The notes beneath the pieces were generated by a model that was not told where the DNA came from, ran no database searches, and worked only from the letters and a program-made list of their open reading frames with translations. Below are positions 8,639 through 17,643 of a DNA stretch of 37,274 nucleotides, in pieces. The stretch lies in assembly GCA_036258055.1 (NCBI GenBank), contig DATAEK010000032.1, positions 1 to 37,274 on the forward strand. Direction: 5' to 3'. The stretch is from DATAEK01 sp036258055 (lineage in GTDB: Bacteria > Acidobacteriota > Vicinamibacteria > Vicinamibacterales > 2-12-FULL-66-21). Position numbers and translations under genes: made by a program. Position 1 is the first letter of the stretch; each line of letters starts with the position of its first letter.

Positions 8639-11122
8639 TTGTCGAACTTCATCCGCGTCACCGGCGTTCAACGCCGCGTTGGCGGCCGCCCGGCACGCGT
8701 CATACGACAGCGTGCGAATCTGCGCCTTGACGGCGGGTACAGCGGGCACACTGACGCTCAATTCGTCGACGCCAAGGCCGATGAGGATCGGGACGGCCTG
8801 CGGATCGCCGGCCAGCGCGCCACAGACACCCACCCACCGCTGGTGCGCGTGCGCGCCCGTAACCGTCAGGTCGATCAGTCGCAGCACCGACGGGTGCAGC
8901 GCGTCCACCTGCGGCGCCAGTTTCGGGTTCGACCGATCCATCGCGAGCGTGTACTGGGTCAGGTCGTTCGTGCCGATCGAGAAAAAGTCCGCCTCCTCGG
9001 CGAACCGATCGGCCATCAACGCCGCGGCCGCGGTCTCGACCATGATTCCGATCTGCACAGGGGGGGCGCCGATCGACGCCCGCTCCTGTTCGACCGCCGC
9101 TCTGGCTTCCCGCCACTCCGCCCGGGTGGCGATCATCGGGAACATGATCGCGATCTTTCCCTTGAACGACGCGCGCAGGATCGCCCGAACCTGCGCCCGA
9201 AAGATCTCGGGTCTCGTGTGCATGAGCCGTATGCCCCGCTCGCCGAGAAACGGGTTCGGTTCGGGCCCGATCGGCAGATACGGAAGCGGCTTGTCGCCGC
9301 CGACATCGAGCGTCCTGATCACGAGGATGCGCGAAGGACCGAGCGCCATCGCCATGGCCTCATAGGTACGGGCCTGCTCGTTCTCGTCCGGCGGGGTGCG
9401 ACGATCCATGAAGAGGAACTCGGTGCGCAGAAGACCGACCCCTTCGCCACCCACCTCGGGCACGCGCCGCGCTTCGTCCTCGGCGCCGATATTCGCAACC
9501 ACTTCGACGCGGTGACCGTCGGTCGTGATCGCCGGCGCTGCAGCCGACGCCAGGTCGGCCGATCGCCGTGATTCGGCGGCCGCCTGACGCTCCGAGACTC
9601 GACGCTCGTCTTGCGCGGACGGATCGAGTTGCAGAATCCCGGCATCGCCGTCGAGGACGACCCGCGCCCCTGATGCGACATCGAGCGCGCGGGGATCGAT
9701 GCCCGCGACGGCCGGAATCGCCAGCGCCCGCGCCAGGATGGCGACGTGCGAGGTCGCGCTGCCCATGGTCGTGCAGAACCCTCGGACGCGAGATCGGTCC
9801 AGCGACGCCGTCTCCGAAGGCGCAAGATCCTCGGCAATCAAAACCGCGTCCGGCGGGAGATCGACCGATTTGGCTTCGTGTCCGATGAGCAGGTGCAGCA
9901 CACGCCGGCCGACATCCTTGAGATCCGCCGCCCGGCCGGCCAGCACAGGGTTGCGCAACCCGAACAGCCGATCGGCTTGTTTCAAGTACGCCTGCTGCCA
10001 GGCGAACGCGGCGCTGGCGCCGTTTCGGATGCGTTCGGTCGCCGCGTCCACGACCTCCGGATCCTCGAGTAGTTCCTGGTGGGCCGCGAAGATGGCGGCG
10101 CGCTCGGTGTCGCCGGCCATGCGCGCCTGCAGCGCTTCGAGCTGGACGTGCGCCGAGGCGAGCGCGGCGTCGAGCGATCGCCGTTCGTGATTCGGATCCG
10201 CCGCCCGCTCCTCGACAACCACCTCGTTCTGACGAAGTTGGAACGCTGCGCCGATAGCAATGCCGGGCGACGCAGGGACCCCGCGGAGATGTCCGTCGGC
10301 TGACGGGCCAGGCGCGGAAACCGAAGCGGGCCCGCCGAGCGACGCTGCGGCGGGCGTGGCGCCCGTATCCGACTCGTTCAGAGACGTCGCGAGCATTTCA
10401 GACAGTGCTGTCGCCGCTTGCGCCGCGTCGTAACCACGGGCCGAGACCCGAACCGTATCGCCGCCTGCCACGTCGAGCGCCATGATCGACACCACGCTGC
10501 GGGCGTTGGCCTCCTGTTCGTTCTTGACGATGCGGATGTCCGACGTGAACTGCCGGGCGCGCGCTGCGATGAGCGCGGCGGGGCGCGCGTGGAGGCCGGT
10601 TGGCACGCCGACTATAACGGGTGCGGACACGACGGCGGTACCCGATTCGACGGCCGCCGCTGGTGCGTCGCCGCGCAGCGCAATCGAGATCAGCACGTCA
10701 CGACCCGCGGTCACGCTGCCCGTTCGAGGTTGAACCGACGCCACGCGGTCCATGCTCGTGACGATCACCTCGGTCAGGAGGCTGCGCGCGTGCGTGGCGA
10801 TGAAGTCCGCGTCGAACGCGATCAGCGGATCGCCCGCTTTGACGACGGCGCCAGCCGTGACCTTCGGGGTGAAACCCTGACCCTTGAGCGCCACTGTGTC
10901 GAGACCGATATGCATAAGGATCTCGAGCCCGCTCGCTTCGATCGTGACGGCGTGCCCCGCGCGGTGCACCTGAATGACGCGGCCGTCACAGGGTGCAAGA
11001 AGCGTCTGGCTGGTGGGATCGATCGCGATACCGTCGCCGACCGTGCGCTCAGCAAATACCGGGTCCGGCACCTGATCCAGCGGGACGATCACGCCTGAGA
11101 GGGGCGCGAGCAGGGAGATCAT
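8609..11122 (-). CDS. fused PTS phosphotransferase: EIIA(Glc)-HPr-enzyme I
   Basis: One 837-residue cytoplasmic protein carries the whole soluble PTS chain from phosphoenolpyruvate to EIIB. EIIA of the Crr type spans about 1-150, with active His71 in LMHIGLDTVALKG and the relay His57 in GHAVTIEAS. HPr spans about 165-250, with active His178 in GLHARPA; Ser212 in VVSIMAL lies where the regulatory serine sits in Gram-positive HPr. Enzyme I begins near GVPASPGIAIG (281), with active His459 in SATSHVAILAR, the phosphoenolpyruvate-site segments GGEGVGLLRTEFLFMDR (558-574) and SIGTNDLTQYTLAMDR (715-730), and Cys767 in GVCGALAGD. All four catalytic residues are present, so it should be active. The ATG overlaps the previous stop as ATGA, indicating translational coupling. 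The last ten codons are built from repeat DNA. Confidence 0.95.
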   Translation of the reverse strand: MISLLAPLSGVIVPLDQVPDPVFAERTVGDGIAIDPTSQTLLAPCDGRVIQVHRAGHAVTIEASGLEILMHIGLDTVALKGQGFTPKVTAGAVVKAGDPLIAFDADFIATHARSLLTEVIVTSMDRVASVQPRTGSVTAGRDVLISIALRGDAPAAAVESGTAVVSAPVIVGVPTGLHARPAALIAARARQFTSDIRIVKNEQEANARSVVSIMALDVAGGDTVRVSARGYDAAQAATALSEMLATSLNESDTGATPAAASLGGPASVSAPGPSADGHLRGVPASPGIAIGAAFQLRQNEVVVEERAADPNHERRSLDAALASAHVQLEALQARMAGDTERAAIFAAHQELLEDPEVVDAATERIRNGASAAFAWQQAYLKQADRLFGLRNPVLAGRAADLKDVGRRVLHLLIGHEAKSVDLPPDAVLIAEDLAPSETASLDRSRVRGFCTTMGSATSHVAILARALAIPAVAGIDPRALDVASGARVVLDGDAGILQLDPSAQDERRVSERQAAAESRRSADLASAAAPAITTDGHRVEVVANIGAEDEARRVPEVGGEGVGLLRTEFLFMDRRTPPDENEQARTYEAMAMALGPSRILVIRTLDVGGDKPLPYLPIGPEPNPFLGERGIRLMHTRPEIFRAQVRAILRASFKGKIAIMFPMIATRAEWREARAAVEQERASIGAPPVQIGIMVETAAAALMADRFAEEADFFSIGTNDLTQYTLAMDRSNPKLAPQVDALHPSVLRLIDLTVTGAHAHQRWVGVCGALAGDPQAVPILIGLGVDELSVSVPAVPAVKAQIRTLSYDACRAAANAALNAGDADEVRQLSSNSQPRA

Positions 11123-12414
11123 TGCCGCATAACGCCGGCGCGGTCGAGCGCGAGAGGGATCTCGGGGTTCATCATGAACCAGTTCCAGACCTGGCCGGTC
11201 CGAAGGTTTTCGGCGCTCAAAAGTATAATCCCGAGGTCAATGCCGATAACGTCGGGGTTGACCCAGTCGTCGGTCGGGTGGAAGGCGTCCGTGAAACCGT
11301 ACCGACCATAGATCCGATCGCCGAATTTCCGCTTCATGTCCTTCAGGGCGGGGACCGTGATGTCAGACGCGAACATCAGCGACCCTCCAGCAGCCGCGGG
11401 GACGACGCTGCCGTCGATCTCCTTGTGGCGCGGCGGCCCGCCCCACGCGATGTAGCCCTTACGACTGTCCGAGGCCGTGATCCCCCACACGGTATCGCTG
11501 AAGCCCAGGAACTCTTTCGACAGGCTCACACAGAACGCTTTGTGCGCGCGCGTTGCGATCACGGAGTTCTCGAACCAGTCGGTGTGAGGTGCGTCACGCT
11601 CGCGCCGTCCGCGGAAATCGATCCACGCGTGGGAGTACTGATGCACGAACAGCGGATCAGCAGCGCTGACGTAGGTGTACTGCTGAAACGTCATCGTCGG
11701 CCGGGTCCACGCCCGCCAGGATGCCGATGGAATCGGGTGCGTCGGGGACCCGATGCCGAGCAGATAGAGAATCATCAGCTCGCAGTAGTGATCCCATCGC
11801 CCTTTCAGGAATCCGGACTCGGGTTTCCAGCCGTGCGAGAGAATCGCCGGATCGCCGGCAAGCATCCACGAGAAGTCCACTCGCCGATAGATCGTGTCAG
11901 CGTAGCGGACGACATCGGCATCGCCGGCGAAGCAGCCGCGTGCGGTGAGCACACCGCCGAGGAGCAGGGCCGTGTCGATCGACGAGAGTTCACTCTGCCA
12001 CTCGCGCGCTCCGGTGTTGAGGTTGACGAAGTGATAGTACCAGCCGTGCTCCTGCGGCATGCTTTCGGCGAAGAAACGCAGCGTCGTGCGCGCCCGTTCG
12101 AGAACCTGTTCTTTCGGCAGCCAGCCTCGCTCGGCTGCGATGCAGAGGCCCGAAAGACCGAACCCGACCGACGCGATGCTGCCGATCTCTATCGCGTTCG
12201 GACTCGGCGTGCCGTCCGTTTTCGACCGATCGCGAGCGATGCCCGTCCGCGGATTGGCCTGCTCCCAAAAGAACATGAACGATCGCTTTGACAGATCCTC
12301 GAGGAACGCGTGGTCATCCGTTGACAGCGTTGCGCGTTGGGCGTTGGTCGCCGACGCCGTCAGTGAGAGGAGGATTGCCGTGAAGGCGACAAGCGCACGG
12401 CGACGAGCGGTCAC
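11119..12414 (-). CDS. secreted glucoamylase-family / GH144-like glucanase
   Basis: This 431-residue protein belongs to the glucoamylase-like (alpha/alpha)6-barrel family (PF10091), whose characterised members in CAZy GH144 are endo-beta-1,2-glucanases, so the automatic name 'glucoamylase' is likely misleading. A signal peptide is visible at residues 1-26 (core ALVAFTAILLSLTASA, cleavage near TNAQ). Family marks include the early FLEDLSKRSFMFFWEQ, the segment RDRSKTDG, GSIASVGFGLSGL, the acidic motif ELSSIDTALLLGG (about residues 142-154), and late WGGPPRHKEIDGSVVPAAAGGS. I start it at the GTG at 12414: it overlaps the GH3 stop as GTGA, has GAGGT six bases upstream, and leads straight into the signal peptide; a longer open frame exists upstream but lies inside GH3. 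It should act in the periplasm or outside the cell, producing short glucans for the GH3 enzyme. Confidence 0.88.
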   Translation of the reverse strand: MTARRRALVAFTAILLSLTASATNAQRATLSTDDHAFLEDLSKRSFMFFWEQANPRTGIARDRSKTDGTPSPNAIEIGSIASVGFGLSGLCIAAERGWLPKEQVLERARTTLRFFAESMPQEHGWYYHFVNLNTGAREWQSELSSIDTALLLGGVLTARGCFAGDADVVRYADTIYRRVDFSWMLAGDPAILSHGWKPESGFLKGRWDHYCELMILYLLGIGSPTHPIPSASWRAWTRPTMTFQQYTYVSAADPLFVHQYSHAWIDFRGRRERDAPHTDWFENSVIATRAHKAFCVSLSKEFLGFSDTVWGITASDSRKGYIAWGGPPRHKEIDGSVVPAAAGGSLMFASDITVPALKDMKRKFGDRIYGRYGFTDAFHPTDDWVNPDVIGIDLGIILLSAENLRTGQVWNWFMMNPEIPLALDRAGVMRQ

Positions 12415-14660
12415 GGACGTACCTCGAAGGCGCCGGTGAGTCCCCCCTCGGAGCTGTTGGCGATGCGCACGCGGAACTGACCCGGCTCGACGATCCATTT
12501 CATGTCCGCGTCGTAGAAGCCCAGTTCGGACGGGCCGAGCGCGAACTCCACGCGTCGGCGCTCGCCAGGCTCGAGGGTCACGCGCTGGAAGCCTTTCAAC
12601 TCCTGCACAGGTCGCGTGACGCTGGCGACGATATCCTGCACGTACAACTGGACGACCTCGTCACCGCGGCGGGTCCCGGTGTTTCCGACCTCGACGGAGA
12701 CGGTCAGCGATCCATCCGGTTTCACGTGCGGCGCGCTCAGACGCAGATCGGTCAGCGAGAACGTGGTGTAACTGAGACCGAACCCGAACGGGAAGAGCGG
12801 CGTGAATGGCACGTCGAGGTACTTGGACGTGTACTTCTCCTTCGCGTCGGGTGGCCGGCCCGTGCTCTTGTGGTTGTAGTAGATCGGCGCTTGACCGACT
12901 GTACGCGGGAAGGTGACCGGCAGTTTGCCGCCAGGATTGACCTGCCCGAACAAGACGTCCGCGACGGCATGGCCACCTTCGGTCCCCGGGAACCACGCTT
13001 CGACGATCGCCGGCGCGTGCTCGGCCAGCCAGGGCACGCTCAGCGGACGCCCGTTGAAGAGCACCACCGCGACAGGTTTCCCGGTCGCAATGACTTCTCT
13101 CGCGAGCGCGAGCTGGTTGCCGGGCAAATCGAGCGACGCACGTGACGAGGCCTCGCCGGTCATCGCGCCGGTTTCTCCGATCACCAGCACGGTCGCGTCC
13201 GCTGACTGCGCGGCGCTGACCGCGCGCGCAATGCCTTCCCGATCGCCGGCGTCAGATCCGTCGTCGCTCGTCAGGCGGGCGACGTCAATCGCGACGCCGG
13301 GTACGTGGGTCACTTCGGTTTCCTTCGAAACGGCAGCCTTGAGACCGGCAAGCACCGTGACCGCGTCTTCCTTCCGCCCATCGCCGGTCCAGTTGCCCAG
13401 CATCTCCGTTGCGCTGTCGGCGAGAGGACCGATCACCGCGAGACGCCGGAGGCCGGGATCGAGTGGCAGGACCCGTTCATTGCGGAGCAGGACCATCGAT
13501 CGCGCGGCAATCTCGCGCGCGGTCTGACGCGACGCTGACGTCAGGAGCGAGGTGCGCTCGCGCTCCGCGTCCGCGTACGGACGGTCGAAGACACCCGCGC
13601 GAATCTTGATCCGCAATACTCGCCGAACGGCTTCGTCGACGACGGCGATCGGCAGCTTGCCGTCTTTTACGAGTCGCGGGCCAGCGGTGACGAACGAGCG
13701 GCTCACCATCTCCATGTCCACGCCCGCAGAGAGCGCAAGCCTGGCGGCGTCCGCGGCATCAGCGGCGAAGCCATGCTTGATGAGTTCCGCAACCGAGGTG
13801 TAGTCGGAGACGACCATCCCGTCGAATTTCCACTCGCCGCGCAGGATCCCGGTCAGTGTGAAGCGGTTGCCGGATGCCGGGATTCCGTTCAGATCGTTGA
13901 ACGCGCTCATGAACGTGCCGACGCCGGCATCGCGTGCCGCTTTGAAGGGCGGGAGGTAGATCGAGCGGAGCGTGCGCTCCGACATGTCCACGGAGTTGTA
14001 GTCCCGTCCGGCTTCGGCGGCGCCGTATGCGACCCAGTGCTTCGCGCACGCGACAATCTTGTCCGGACGGCTGTAGTCGTCGCCCTGAAAGCCGCGCACG
14101 CGGGCGCGAGCCAGGGCCGCGCCGAGGAAGGGATCCTCGCCCGCTCCCTCGGCGATCCGCCCCCACCGGGCATCGCGCGCGATGTCGACCATTGGCGCAA
14201 ACGTCCAATGCAGGCCGGCCGCGCGGGCTTCAGCCGCCGCGATGGCCGCCGAACGCTCCGCCGCTGCCGGATCCCAGCTCGCGGCCTCGCCTAGCGGAAT
14301 CGGGAAGATCGTCCGGTAGCCGTGGATGACGTCGAAGGCGAAGATCAACGGAATCTTCAATCGCGATTCCTCGACCGCGACCTTCTGCAGCGCGTTGACG
14401 TTCGCCACGCCGCGCACGTTCAGCGTCGATCCGAGCAGCCCCTTTCGTGCGAGCTCGACGTGCTCAGGTCTGAAGGCTCCTTCGGCAAGTCCGTCGAGCT
14501 GCTGCAGCTGGCCGAACTTCTCTTCGATCGTCATCTGCGACAGCAGCGCCTCGATGCGGCGCGCTTCGTCCTGCGCCGGTGCGCGTGCCGCCGGCGTCGC
14601 GGCGAGCAGACCGACCACAACGGTGGAGATCACGAAAAGATGGGAGAGTCGGTTGGCCAC
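12411..14660 (-). CDS. bglX: GH3 beta-glucosidase, BglX type
   Basis: This exported GH3 exo-glycosidase (749 residues) would release glucose from beta-gluco-oligosaccharides. The N-terminal (beta/alpha)8 domain starts at RIEALLSQMTIEEKFGQLQQ and contains the substrate-binding segment ACAKHWVAYGAAEAGRDYN. The nucleophile is Asp286 in GMVVSDYTSVAEL. The alpha/beta sandwich domain follows, with VIGETGAMTGEASSRASLDL, the segment that holds catalytic or binding residues in BglX-like enzymes. The chain ends in the fibronectin-III-like domain (RRGDEVVQLYVQD, ELKGFQRVTLEPGE). I choose the GTG at 14660 because it opens a good signal peptide (residues 1-30, core HLFVISTVVVGLLAA); the frame runs on upstream but that part overlaps the receptor gene. 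No ribosome binding site is clear, so TTG codons just upstream remain possible. It is coupled by GTGA overlap to the GH144-like gene. Confidence 0.92.
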   Translation of the reverse strand: MANRLSHLFVISTVVVGLLAATPAARAPAQDEARRIEALLSQMTIEEKFGQLQQLDGLAEGAFRPEHVELARKGLLGSTLNVRGVANVNALQKVAVEESRLKIPLIFAFDVIHGYRTIFPIPLGEAASWDPAAAERSAAIAAAEARAAGLHWTFAPMVDIARDARWGRIAEGAGEDPFLGAALARARVRGFQGDDYSRPDKIVACAKHWVAYGAAEAGRDYNSVDMSERTLRSIYLPPFKAARDAGVGTFMSAFNDLNGIPASGNRFTLTGILRGEWKFDGMVVSDYTSVAELIKHGFAADAADAARLALSAGVDMEMVSRSFVTAGPRLVKDGKLPIAVVDEAVRRVLRIKIRAGVFDRPYADAERERTSLLTSASRQTAREIAARSMVLLRNERVLPLDPGLRRLAVIGPLADSATEMLGNWTGDGRKEDAVTVLAGLKAAVSKETEVTHVPGVAIDVARLTSDDGSDAGDREGIARAVSAAQSADATVLVIGETGAMTGEASSRASLDLPGNQLALAREVIATGKPVAVVLFNGRPLSVPWLAEHAPAIVEAWFPGTEGGHAVADVLFGQVNPGGKLPVTFPRTVGQAPIYYNHKSTGRPPDAKEKYTSKYLDVPFTPLFPFGFGLSYTTFSLTDLRLSAPHVKPDGSLTVSVEVGNTGTRRGDEVVQLYVQDIVASVTRPVQELKGFQRVTLEPGERRRVEFALGPSELGFYDADMKWIVEPGQFRVRIANSSEGGLTGAFEVRP

Positions 14661-14703
14661 CGGCAGAAATGGCAAATAGCAAAGCGTCAAGGGACCAATC
14701 GCG

Positions 14704-14745
14704 GCGGCAGGTGGACGACCGAGATAACGTCGTCCCACCTGCCGC
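14704..14745 (-). other. long intercistronic hairpin between receptor and GH3 genes
   Basis: The left arm 14704-14719 (GCGGCAGGTGGACGAC) is complementary to the right arm 14729-14745 with a single bulged base, enclosing a nine-base loop. It fills much of the 98-base gap between the receptor stop and the GH3 start. There is no U-tract, so it is more likely a processing or stabilising stem, or a partial terminator, than a full terminator. Such a stem would allow more receptor than enzyme to be made from one transcript. Confidence 0.55.
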
Positions 14746-14758
14746 TTCTGGTCGACGT

Positions 14759-17584
14759 TCAGAACGAATACCGGACGCCGAACTGGAGGCGGCGGCTGCT
14801 GTTGTCGACGGTACACGACGGCTGTCCGAATTTCGGGTTCGTCGACGGCGGCGCCGGGATGAACCCGTCGTAACAGCCGAAGTTGGTCGAGTTGAAGATG
14901 TTGAAGGCTTCGAAGGCGATCGACGCCTGCTGCCGCTGCGGGAACTGGAAGATCTTCTCGATCCGCAGGTCCACGCTCTTGTTGTTGAACGTGTCCGGCG
15001 GCCGGCCGCCGTAGAGGAGGATCTGACGTTGGTTGATCCCCGATCCCTGTGAGTTGTCGTTGATGTTGTACCCCAGGCCCGATCCGAGCGTGACGAACGT
15101 GCTCAACACGAAGTCCCACGGGATCCCGACGATCCCGGTGGCAATGATTCGGTGACGCTCGTCGGTGGCCGACGGATGACGCGGATAGGCCTCGACGGTC
15201 GGATAGTCGAGGCTGAAGAGATCGCCGCCGATGGCTTCGGCCTTGCCGAGCGTGTAATTCACGCGGAAGCCCCAGTGGTGATCGAAGGGCCGCTCGGCGA
15301 CGAGATACAGCGCGTCGAACCAGTTCTTCTTCGCGTCGGTCGACACCAGGATGTTGCTGAAGTTATTGCCCACCGGGACACAGCATGTGCCGTCGGGCCG
15401 GCGGTTGCCGAACAGGAACGTGAAGCCGTTCCGCGCGCGGATGCCCGCGTAGTTTGCGCTGAACAGGATGCCGTGGACGCTCGACCTCGCGCCGACGTTG
15501 AACTGATCGGAAACGGGTGGCTCCGTGTTGTTGTCGATGAGGAACACTTCCGGCGCTGGCGCGGTGCCGTTCGCGATCAGCTGGTCGAGGCCAGCCTTGC
15601 TCAGATACGACGGGTTCCAGATGATCGTGGGGTTACCATCGCGCGGTGCGCCGTCGGTCGAGAAACGGAACGTTCGGGTGGCGTACTGGAGGCGGAACTT
15701 CTCGTCGAGCCCCGCGTTGTAGAAGACTCGATCGTAGTAGCGCCCGTAGCCGGCGGAGATCACGTGGCGGCCGGCGCCGCTCAGGTCGTACGAGATCCCG
15801 ACTCGCGGTTGCCACGCCCCGTAGAACGGCGGCCGATCGCTCCCGTCGGTGAAGTACCGGCTGCCGTCCACAAACGGCGCCACCGCCGCGCGAACGTCCG
15901 CGGGCGTGACGTAGTCGTTGTTCAGCATGTCCGACTCGTAGTCCCAGCGAATGCCGGCGTTGATCGTGACGCGCGAGGACACGGTCCAATCGTCCTGAAC
16001 GTAGAGACCGAACTGCCGGTTCTTCGTGCTGAGATCCGGGTTCCCTACGCCGTACGCTGCTTCGAAGGGAAACGCGAAGCTCTCATCCGATCGGAACCGG
16101 AATACCGGATTACCCGTCAGGAGCTTGGTCACGTCGTAGTTCAGGAAGCTGAAGACGAGACCGGACTTGACGCTGTGTGTGCCTCGCCAGGTGTAGAAGT
16201 GCGTGTAGTCGTCGCGGAGCGCGAGCCGCTCCTGCACGAAGTCCTGCGTCGTGTCACGTCCGCCGATTCTGATGATGCCCTGGTAGTCGAGTCCGACGTC
16301 GGTGATGTCTTCGGGCTCGGGGTTCCAGTTCGATCGCTGCCACGTCACCGTAGCTTCGTTCAACCAGTTCGAACCGGGAATCATGTAGCGGCCAAGCACC
16401 GAGTCCACGCGGTTGCGCACGTTTTCGGCGGACTGGAAGCTCACCTGATCGCCGAAGCTGCGGATGTCGGTCTCGTTCCTGAAGCTGTAGCTCACGTCGA
16501 GTGCCTGACCCGGTCGCGGCTGTGACGACACCTTGCCGAAAAAGAGCTTCTCGCGGAACGGGCTGAGGAAGGTGCCGACGTACTGATCGAAATTCAGGCT
16601 GGGCGGGGCCGTCGTGCCACCGAGGAACACGCGGTTGTCGCGGTCCTGCCGGTTCTCTTCGTACGATCCGAACACCTGCAGGTGATCCTTGATGATCGGG
16701 CCGCCGACCGACAGCCCGGGCTGGAACCTCTCGTACGTCGGTTTGGGATCCCCACGCTGCTTAGCGAAGTACTCGTCCGCCACGAGGTTCTTGTTCTGAT
16801 AGAAGAGGAATCCTTCGCCCGACCAGAGATTGCCTCCGCTCTTCGTCACCGCGCTGATCACGAGGCTCGAGGCCTTTTCGTGCTCCGCCTTGTAGTTCTG
16901 GGTCAGCACCTGGAACTCCTGCACGGCGGCTTGTGGGAACGGGGATCCGCGGCTCGAGTCCTGGCCGACGACGCCGCCGTCGAGGACGTCGTTCTTGTAG
17001 CTGACGCCGTCGATGAACACGTTGATCTGCGTCGCGTCCAGCCCGCCTCCCGTGACCTGTTTCCGCGTCTCGTCGTTCGATACCCGCGCACCGGGAGCGA
17101 GCGCGGCGAAGTTGAGGAAGTTGCGCTGATTCTGCGGGAGGTAGCGGACCTGTTCGGTGGTCACGTTGGTGGAGACCTCCGACGTCCGGGTTTCCACGAG
17201 CCGTGAGCTGGCCACGACCTGCACCTGCTCGGTGTAGAGCACGTCGGGACCGATTTTGAAATTCGCAGTGACGGTCTGGCCGACGAGCACCTGGACCGTC
17301 TTGGCCTGTGGCTTGTACTGCTGCATGGCAACGGTGATCTCGTACGTCGCCGGCCGAAGCCCTGAAAGCGTGAACGCGCCCTGCGCGTCGCTGACGGCTT
17401 CGTGCGTGAAACCGCTCTGCGTGTCTTTCGCGGTGATGATGGCACCCGGGAGCGGCCCCGTGTCATCCACGACGGTTCCCTGGATGGTGGCGGTCGTGCC
17501 TTGCGCAGACGCGAACGCGGGAGCGCCGAGGACGAACCCCGCGATTGCAAGCCACGCCGTCAACCGTGTTGCCCGACCGATCAT
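14759..17584 (-). CDS. TonB-dependent outer-membrane receptor with N-terminal carboxypeptidase-regulatory-like domain
   Basis: This 941-residue outer-membrane transporter is the first gene of the sugar operon and the likely importer of glucan fragments, powered by TonB. A signal peptide covers residues 1-28 (core AWLAIAGFVLGAPAFASA). A carboxypeptidase-regulatory-like beta domain follows at about 30-115 (IQGTVVDDTGPLPGAIITAKD; FTLSGLRPATYEI). The plug domain lies at about 130-260 and includes LPQNQRNFLNFAALAPGARV, then INVFIDGVSYKND and VQEFQVLTQNYKAEH. The remainder is a 22-strand-type barrel ending in LQFGVRYSF, with the terminal aromatic residue required by outer-membrane assembly. The length and the Oar/SusC-like domain order are typical of Acidobacteriota receptors. 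AGGAGG lies six bases before the ATG. A promoter and a LacI-type operator lie immediately upstream. No SusD-like partner gene is present. Confidence 0.93.
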   Translation of the reverse strand: MIGRATRLTAWLAIAGFVLGAPAFASAQGTTATIQGTVVDDTGPLPGAIITAKDTQSGFTHEAVSDAQGAFTLSGLRPATYEITVAMQQYKPQAKTVQVLVGQTVTANFKIGPDVLYTEQVQVVASSRLVETRTSEVSTNVTTEQVRYLPQNQRNFLNFAALAPGARVSNDETRKQVTGGGLDATQINVFIDGVSYKNDVLDGGVVGQDSSRGSPFPQAAVQEFQVLTQNYKAEHEKASSLVISAVTKSGGNLWSGEGFLFYQNKNLVADEYFAKQRGDPKPTYERFQPGLSVGGPIIKDHLQVFGSYEENRQDRDNRVFLGGTTAPPSLNFDQYVGTFLSPFREKLFFGKVSSQPRPGQALDVSYSFRNETDIRSFGDQVSFQSAENVRNRVDSVLGRYMIPGSNWLNEATVTWQRSNWNPEPEDITDVGLDYQGIIRIGGRDTTQDFVQERLALRDDYTHFYTWRGTHSVKSGLVFSFLNYDVTKLLTGNPVFRFRSDESFAFPFEAAYGVGNPDLSTKNRQFGLYVQDDWTVSSRVTINAGIRWDYESDMLNNDYVTPADVRAAVAPFVDGSRYFTDGSDRPPFYGAWQPRVGISYDLSGAGRHVISAGYGRYYDRVFYNAGLDEKFRLQYATRTFRFSTDGAPRDGNPTIIWNPSYLSKAGLDQLIANGTAPAPEVFLIDNNTEPPVSDQFNVGARSSVHGILFSANYAGIRARNGFTFLFGNRRPDGTCCVPVGNNFSNILVSTDAKKNWFDALYLVAERPFDHHWGFRVNYTLGKAEAIGGDLFSLDYPTVEAYPRHPSATDERHRIIATGIVGIPWDFVLSTFVTLGSGLGYNINDNSQGSGINQRQILLYGGRPPDTFNNKSVDLRIEKIFQFPQRQQASIAFEAFNIFNSTNFGCYDGFIPAPPSTNPKFGQPSCTVDNSSRRLQFGVRYSF

Positions 17585-17618
17585 CGGAGCCTCCTTCCGC
17601 CGTCACCCCGGCGGCCTT

Positions 17619-17634
17619 GCTCAAACGTTTTAGC
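17619..17634. promoter_or_regulatory. LacI-family operator-like palindrome
   Basis: GCTcAAACGTTTtAGC is a 16-base palindrome broken at only one symmetric pair, with the central CG and AAACGTTT core typical of LacI/PurR/CcpA-family operators. It is 35 bases upstream of the receptor ATG and ten bases downstream of the proposed -10 box, a position suited to repression. The divergent gene encodes a LacI-family protein, which is the obvious candidate to bind it. Confidence 0.65.
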
Positions 17635-17643
17635 AGTCGACAC

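Noticed and set aside
7135..8730. Long plus-strand open frame (531 codons) opposite ptsG
   Set aside because: Shadow of the PtsG gene; the minus-strand protein matches PtsG throughout, whereas this frame is charged, low in hydrophobics and without domains.
11119..12414. True starch glucoamylase
   Set aside because: The family name is historical; the neighbouring GH3 and the ELSSIDTALL-type motif fit the GH144-like beta-glucanases better, and no starch-binding domain or amylase partner is present.
14661..15119. N-terminal extension of GH3 by 153 codons
   Set aside because: The upstream part overlaps the receptor gene and has no GH3 or signal-peptide character; the GTG at 14660 opens a proper signal peptide.
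15152..16525. Long plus-strand open frame (457 codons) opposite the TonB receptor
   Set aside because: Shadow frame in a GC-rich gene; the receptor reading is continuous with all its domains.
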